Shown piece after piece: positions 4,824 to 7,085 of a stretch of DNA of 7,085 bases. Within the stretch, counting starts at the first letter, position 1; the number at the start of each line of letters is the position of its first letter. The position numbers and the translations under genes are program-made. The notes beneath the pieces were generated by a model that was not told the DNA's origin, ran no database searches, and saw only the letters and a program-made list of their open reading frames with translations. The stretch lies in contig JALAGW010000282.1 of assembly GCA_022712235.1 (NCBI GenBank), positions 1 through 7,085 on the forward strand, read 5' to 3'. The DNA comes from Brevundimonas sp. (GTDB lineage Bacteria > Pseudomonadota > Alphaproteobacteria > Caulobacterales > Caulobacteraceae).

Positions 4824-5261
4824 TCAGGCGCCGCTCTCCGGCGCAGGCGGAGTTTCGCGTCGCGCCAGCCAGAGGCGCATTCGAAGGATTTCCGTGTCGC
4901 GCGCCCGGATGAGGTCCTGGGCCAGCCCACGAGCGTCCTTGTCGGAGCCGTGCTGCAACTGGATCCGGGCCAGGGCGATCTCGCCCTCATGATGAGCGAT
5001 CATGGCGCGCATGAAGTCGACGTCGGCGTCGCCGGTCCAGCGAATGTCAGTGGCCTGGTGAAGACGTTCATTGGCCTCCTTGAAAGAGCGGGTCGAGGCC
5101 GCGTCTCCCGGGGCGTCGGCATGGCCGGCGTGCTCGTCGATCGGCTGGACGGCCGCAGCCGCCGGACGATCGGGCGGGGATTGACGCGACATCATGCCGA
5201 ACAGAAAGGCTGCAGCCGCCAGGAAGGCTGCGACGAGGGTGAGCCAGCTAAGGCGTTTCAT
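4824..5261 (-). CDS. DUF305-family protein, membrane-anchored
   Basis: 145 residues. Residues 5-23 form a hydrophobic signal anchor or signal peptide (LSWLTLVAAFLAAAAFLFG) after MKR, so the rest should be periplasmic. A linker with DEHAGHAD (42-49) precedes a DUF305 domain at about 57-135: DFMRAMIAHHEGEIALARI (82-100) holds the family's hallmark His-His pair at 90-91, followed by the second helix (ARGLAQDLIRARDTEILRMRLWL). The family is a ferritin-like helical bundle commonly encoded beside copper and other metal-resistance genes; its biochemical activity is not settled. The gene starts 5 bp after the ATPase stop and ends 1 bp before the next gene, which places it in the metal-export operon. 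The preceding GGGAT is only a weak ribosome binding site. Confidence 0.88.
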   Translation of the reverse strand: MKRLSWLTLVAAFLAAAAFLFGMMSRQSPPDRPAAAAVQPIDEHAGHADAPGDAASTRSFKEANERLHQATDIRWTGDADVDFMRAMIAHHEGEIALARIQLQHGSDKDARGLAQDLIRARDTEILRMRLWLARRETPPAPESGA

Positions 5262-5266
5262 GGGCT

Positions 5267-7085
5267 TTATCCCGGATAGGATGCGGGCGCCTGGCGATCG
5301 CGGTAGGCGAGCAGGCGCAGGGCGTTGAACACCACTAAGAGGGTGGAGCCTTCGTGCAGGGCGACGGCCGGGCCGATGCCGAGACCGAGGATGGTGGCTG
5401 GCACGAGGAAGGCGACCACGCCGAGGCTGACGAACAGGTTCTGGCGGATGACGGTTCGGGTGCGACGGCTCAGGCCGACCGTGAAGGGAAGATTGGACAG
5501 ATCATCGGCCATGAGGGCCACGTCGGCGGTTTCCAGAGCGACGTCGGAGCCCGCCGCGCCCATGGCCACGCCGACCGTGGCCGTGGCCATGGCGGGGGCG
5601 TCGTTGACCCCGTCGCCGACCATGGCGACCTTGGTCTCGGCGCGGAGGCGCTTGATCGCCTCGACCTTGTCGTCCGGCATGAGGTCGCCCCAGGCCTCCG
5701 TCAGGCCGACCTGGCCGGCGATGGCTTCGGCCGCCTTCTGGTGGTCACCCGAGATCATGATCATGCGCCGGACGCCCAGGGCTCTCAGTCTTGTCAGGGC
5801 GTCGCGCGCGGCCGCACGCGGCGTGTCCAACAGGCCGATCACGCCGAGATCGCGTTCGCCCTGGCGCACCACCATCAGGGTGCGGCCCTGGGCGCGGAGG
5901 CGATCGACCGCCTCGGTCGCCTGGACGCTCAGAACCGGCACGCCGTCCGATCCGAACATCTCGGGCTTGCCGATCTGGACCGTGACGCCCTCGAGCTCGG
6001 CGGCGACGCCCTTGCCGGTCAGGCTCTGCAGGCTTGAAGCGGCAGGGACGGCGGCGCCGTCGAGACGCGCCGCGCCGTCCCGGGCGATGGCTTCAGCCAA
6101 GGGGTGATCGCTGAGCCGTTCCACGGCGACCGCCACCGTCAGCAGGGCGCGTTCGTCGGCGCCGTCGACGGGGATAACGTCGGTGATCCGCGGGCGGCCT
6201 TCCGTCAGGGTACCGGTCTTGTCGAAGGCGATGGCGTCGACGGTGCCGAGGCTCTCAAGCGGCGCGCCGCCCTTGATCAGGACGCCGGCGCGAGCGGCGC
6301 GGGCGACGCCCGACAGGACGGCGCTCGGCGTGGCGATAGCCAGGGCGCAGGGGCTGGCGGCCACCAGGACCGCCATGGCGCGGTAGAAGCTGTCGCGGAA
6401 GGGTTCGTCGACCACCACCCAGGCGAAGAGCAGGATGAAGGCCAGGCCCAGGACGAGAGGGACGAAGACGCGCTCAAACCGGTCGGTGAACCTTTGTGTG
6501 GGCGACTTCTGGGTCTCCGCCTCGCTGACCATGCGCACGACCTTGGCCAAGGTGGTGTCGCTGGACTTGCGGGTGGTCTCGATCTCGATGGCGCCGGCGC
6601 CGTTGATCGTCCCGGCGAAAACGGCGGATGCGGCGAGGATGGAGGCGGGGCGGGCCCGGGCCTCGGCGAGATCATCGACCGGCTGCTTGTCGACCGGCAT
6701 GCTCTCCCCAGTGACGGGGGCCTGATTGATGCTGGTGGCCCCCTTGATGACGAAGCCGTCGGCGGGCAGGCGTTCATTGGGCCTGACCACCACCACCTCG
6801 CCGACTTCAAGCGCCTCGACCGGTATCTCGATCACCTCGCCGTCACGCCGCACCCTGGCGGTGCGCGGGGCGAGTTCCGCCAAGGCCTCGATGGCGCGCT
6901 TGGCCCGGCCCATGGCGTAGTGCTCCAGGGCGTGGCCGAGGCTGAAGAGAAAGAGGAGCAGGGCGCCTTCCGCCCAGGCGCCGAGCGCCGCCGCCCCCGC
7001 CGCCGCCACCAGCATCAGGGTGTCGATCTCGAAGCGCTTGCGCCTGAGGTTGTCGATCGCTTCGCGCACGGTGAAGAAGCCGCCC
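5267..7085 (-). CDS. P1B-4-type heavy-metal translocating ATPase (partial, 5' end beyond window)
   Basis: 605 residues are visible and the frame runs off the right edge; the GTG at 7069 is an internal Val codon rather than the start. An inner-membrane pump that exports a divalent metal using ATP. Numbered from that Val: two membrane helices at about 17-55, actuator domain with TGES (120-123), two helices at about 200-255 with SPC (239-241), phosphorylation site DKTGT (283-287), nucleotide-binding HP motif (H322-P323), hinge GDGVND (485-490), and two final helices (about 543-590) with HEGST (572-576). SPC in place of CPC together with HEGST is the signature of the P1B-4 subgroup, linked to Co2+ and in various members to Zn, Cd, Ni or Fe export. 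The missing N-terminus is probably about 100 residues with any first helices. First visible gene of an operon with DUF305 and a small membrane protein; its promoter is outside the window. Confidence 0.93.
   Translation of the reverse strand, partial: GGFFTVREAIDNLRRKRFEIDTLMLVAAAGAAALGAWAEGALLLFLFSLGHALEHYAMGRAKRAIEALAELAPRTARVRRDGEVIEIPVEALEVGEVVVVRPNERLPADGFVIKGATSINQAPVTGESMPVDKQPVDDLAEARARPASILAASAVFAGTINGAGAIEIETTRKSSDTTLAKVVRMVSEAETQKSPTQRFTDRFERVFVPLVLGLAFILLFAWVVVDEPFRDSFYRAMAVLVAASPCALAIATPSAVLSGVARAARAGVLIKGGAPLESLGTVDAIAFDKTGTLTEGRPRITDVIPVDGADERALLTVAVAVERLSDHPLAEAIARDGAARLDGAAVPAASSLQSLTGKGVAAELEGVTVQIGKPEMFGSDGVPVLSVQATEAVDRLRAQGRTLMVVRQGERDLGVIGLLDTPRAAARDALTRLRALGVRRMIMISGDHQKAAEAIAGQVGLTEAWGDLMPDDKVEAIKRLRAETKVAMVGDGVNDAPAMATATVGVAMGAAGSDVALETADVALMADDLSNLPFTVGLSRRTRTVIRQNLFVSLGVVAFLVPATILGLGIGPAVALHEGSTLLVVFNALRLLAYRDRQAPASYPG

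Noticed and set aside
5325..6725. Several long plus-strand frames opposite the ATPase gene
   Set aside because: Typical antisense shadows of a GC-rich gene; the minus strand carries an unbroken set of P-type ATPase motifs.

Overview
The window is GC-rich and densely coded, in the style of a high-GC proteobacterium. The gene content (short cation transporter without a C-terminal domain, MerR, DUF305, P1B-4 ATPase) and base composition suggest an alphaproteobacterium of the Caulobacterales/Sphingomonadales sort. That placement is inference, because there is no rRNA or other taxonomic marker. Ten protein genes are supported and nine of them lie on the minus strand. I see no tRNA, rRNA, CRISPR array or insertion sequence. 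The longest gene-free stretch is about 210 bases (2861-3074).

Left half (1-2912): a tight minus-strand operon, read right to left. It encodes an acyl-carrier-like protein, an XRE-family HTH regulator, an ImmA/IrrE-type zinc metallopeptidase with a C-terminal chagasin-like (I42) cysteine-peptidase-inhibitor domain, a papain-like C1 cysteine peptidase with no propeptide, and a thymidylate-synthase-fold protein cut by the window edge. Neighbours overlap by 4 or 29 bp or are separated by 1-3 bp. A promoter-like element with two 15-bp palindromes centred 22 bp apart precedes the first gene, which suggests autoregulation by the XRE protein. XRE-ImmA/IrrE pairs are classic switch modules, and chagasin-family domains inhibit papain-family peptidases. 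The fusion lying 1 bp from a papain-like peptidase is therefore the most striking feature here: it looks like a regulator/sensor peptidase that also holds a cytoplasmic effector peptidase in check. A defence or toxin-antitoxin-like role is a hypothesis.

Right half (3075-7085): heavy-metal resistance. A cysteine-rich CDF-type exporter (minus) and a MerR-family metal sensor (plus) are divergently arranged around a 19-bp MerR-type operator with perfect 7-bp arms. Further right is a second minus-strand operon: a P1B-4-type metal ATPase (5' end outside the window), a membrane-anchored DUF305 protein, and a small three-helix membrane protein with a His-rich tail whose 3' end overlaps the 3' end of merR by 31 bp. 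Together these would sense a divalent metal and export it across the inner membrane, with DUF305 and His-rich domains acting on the periplasmic side.
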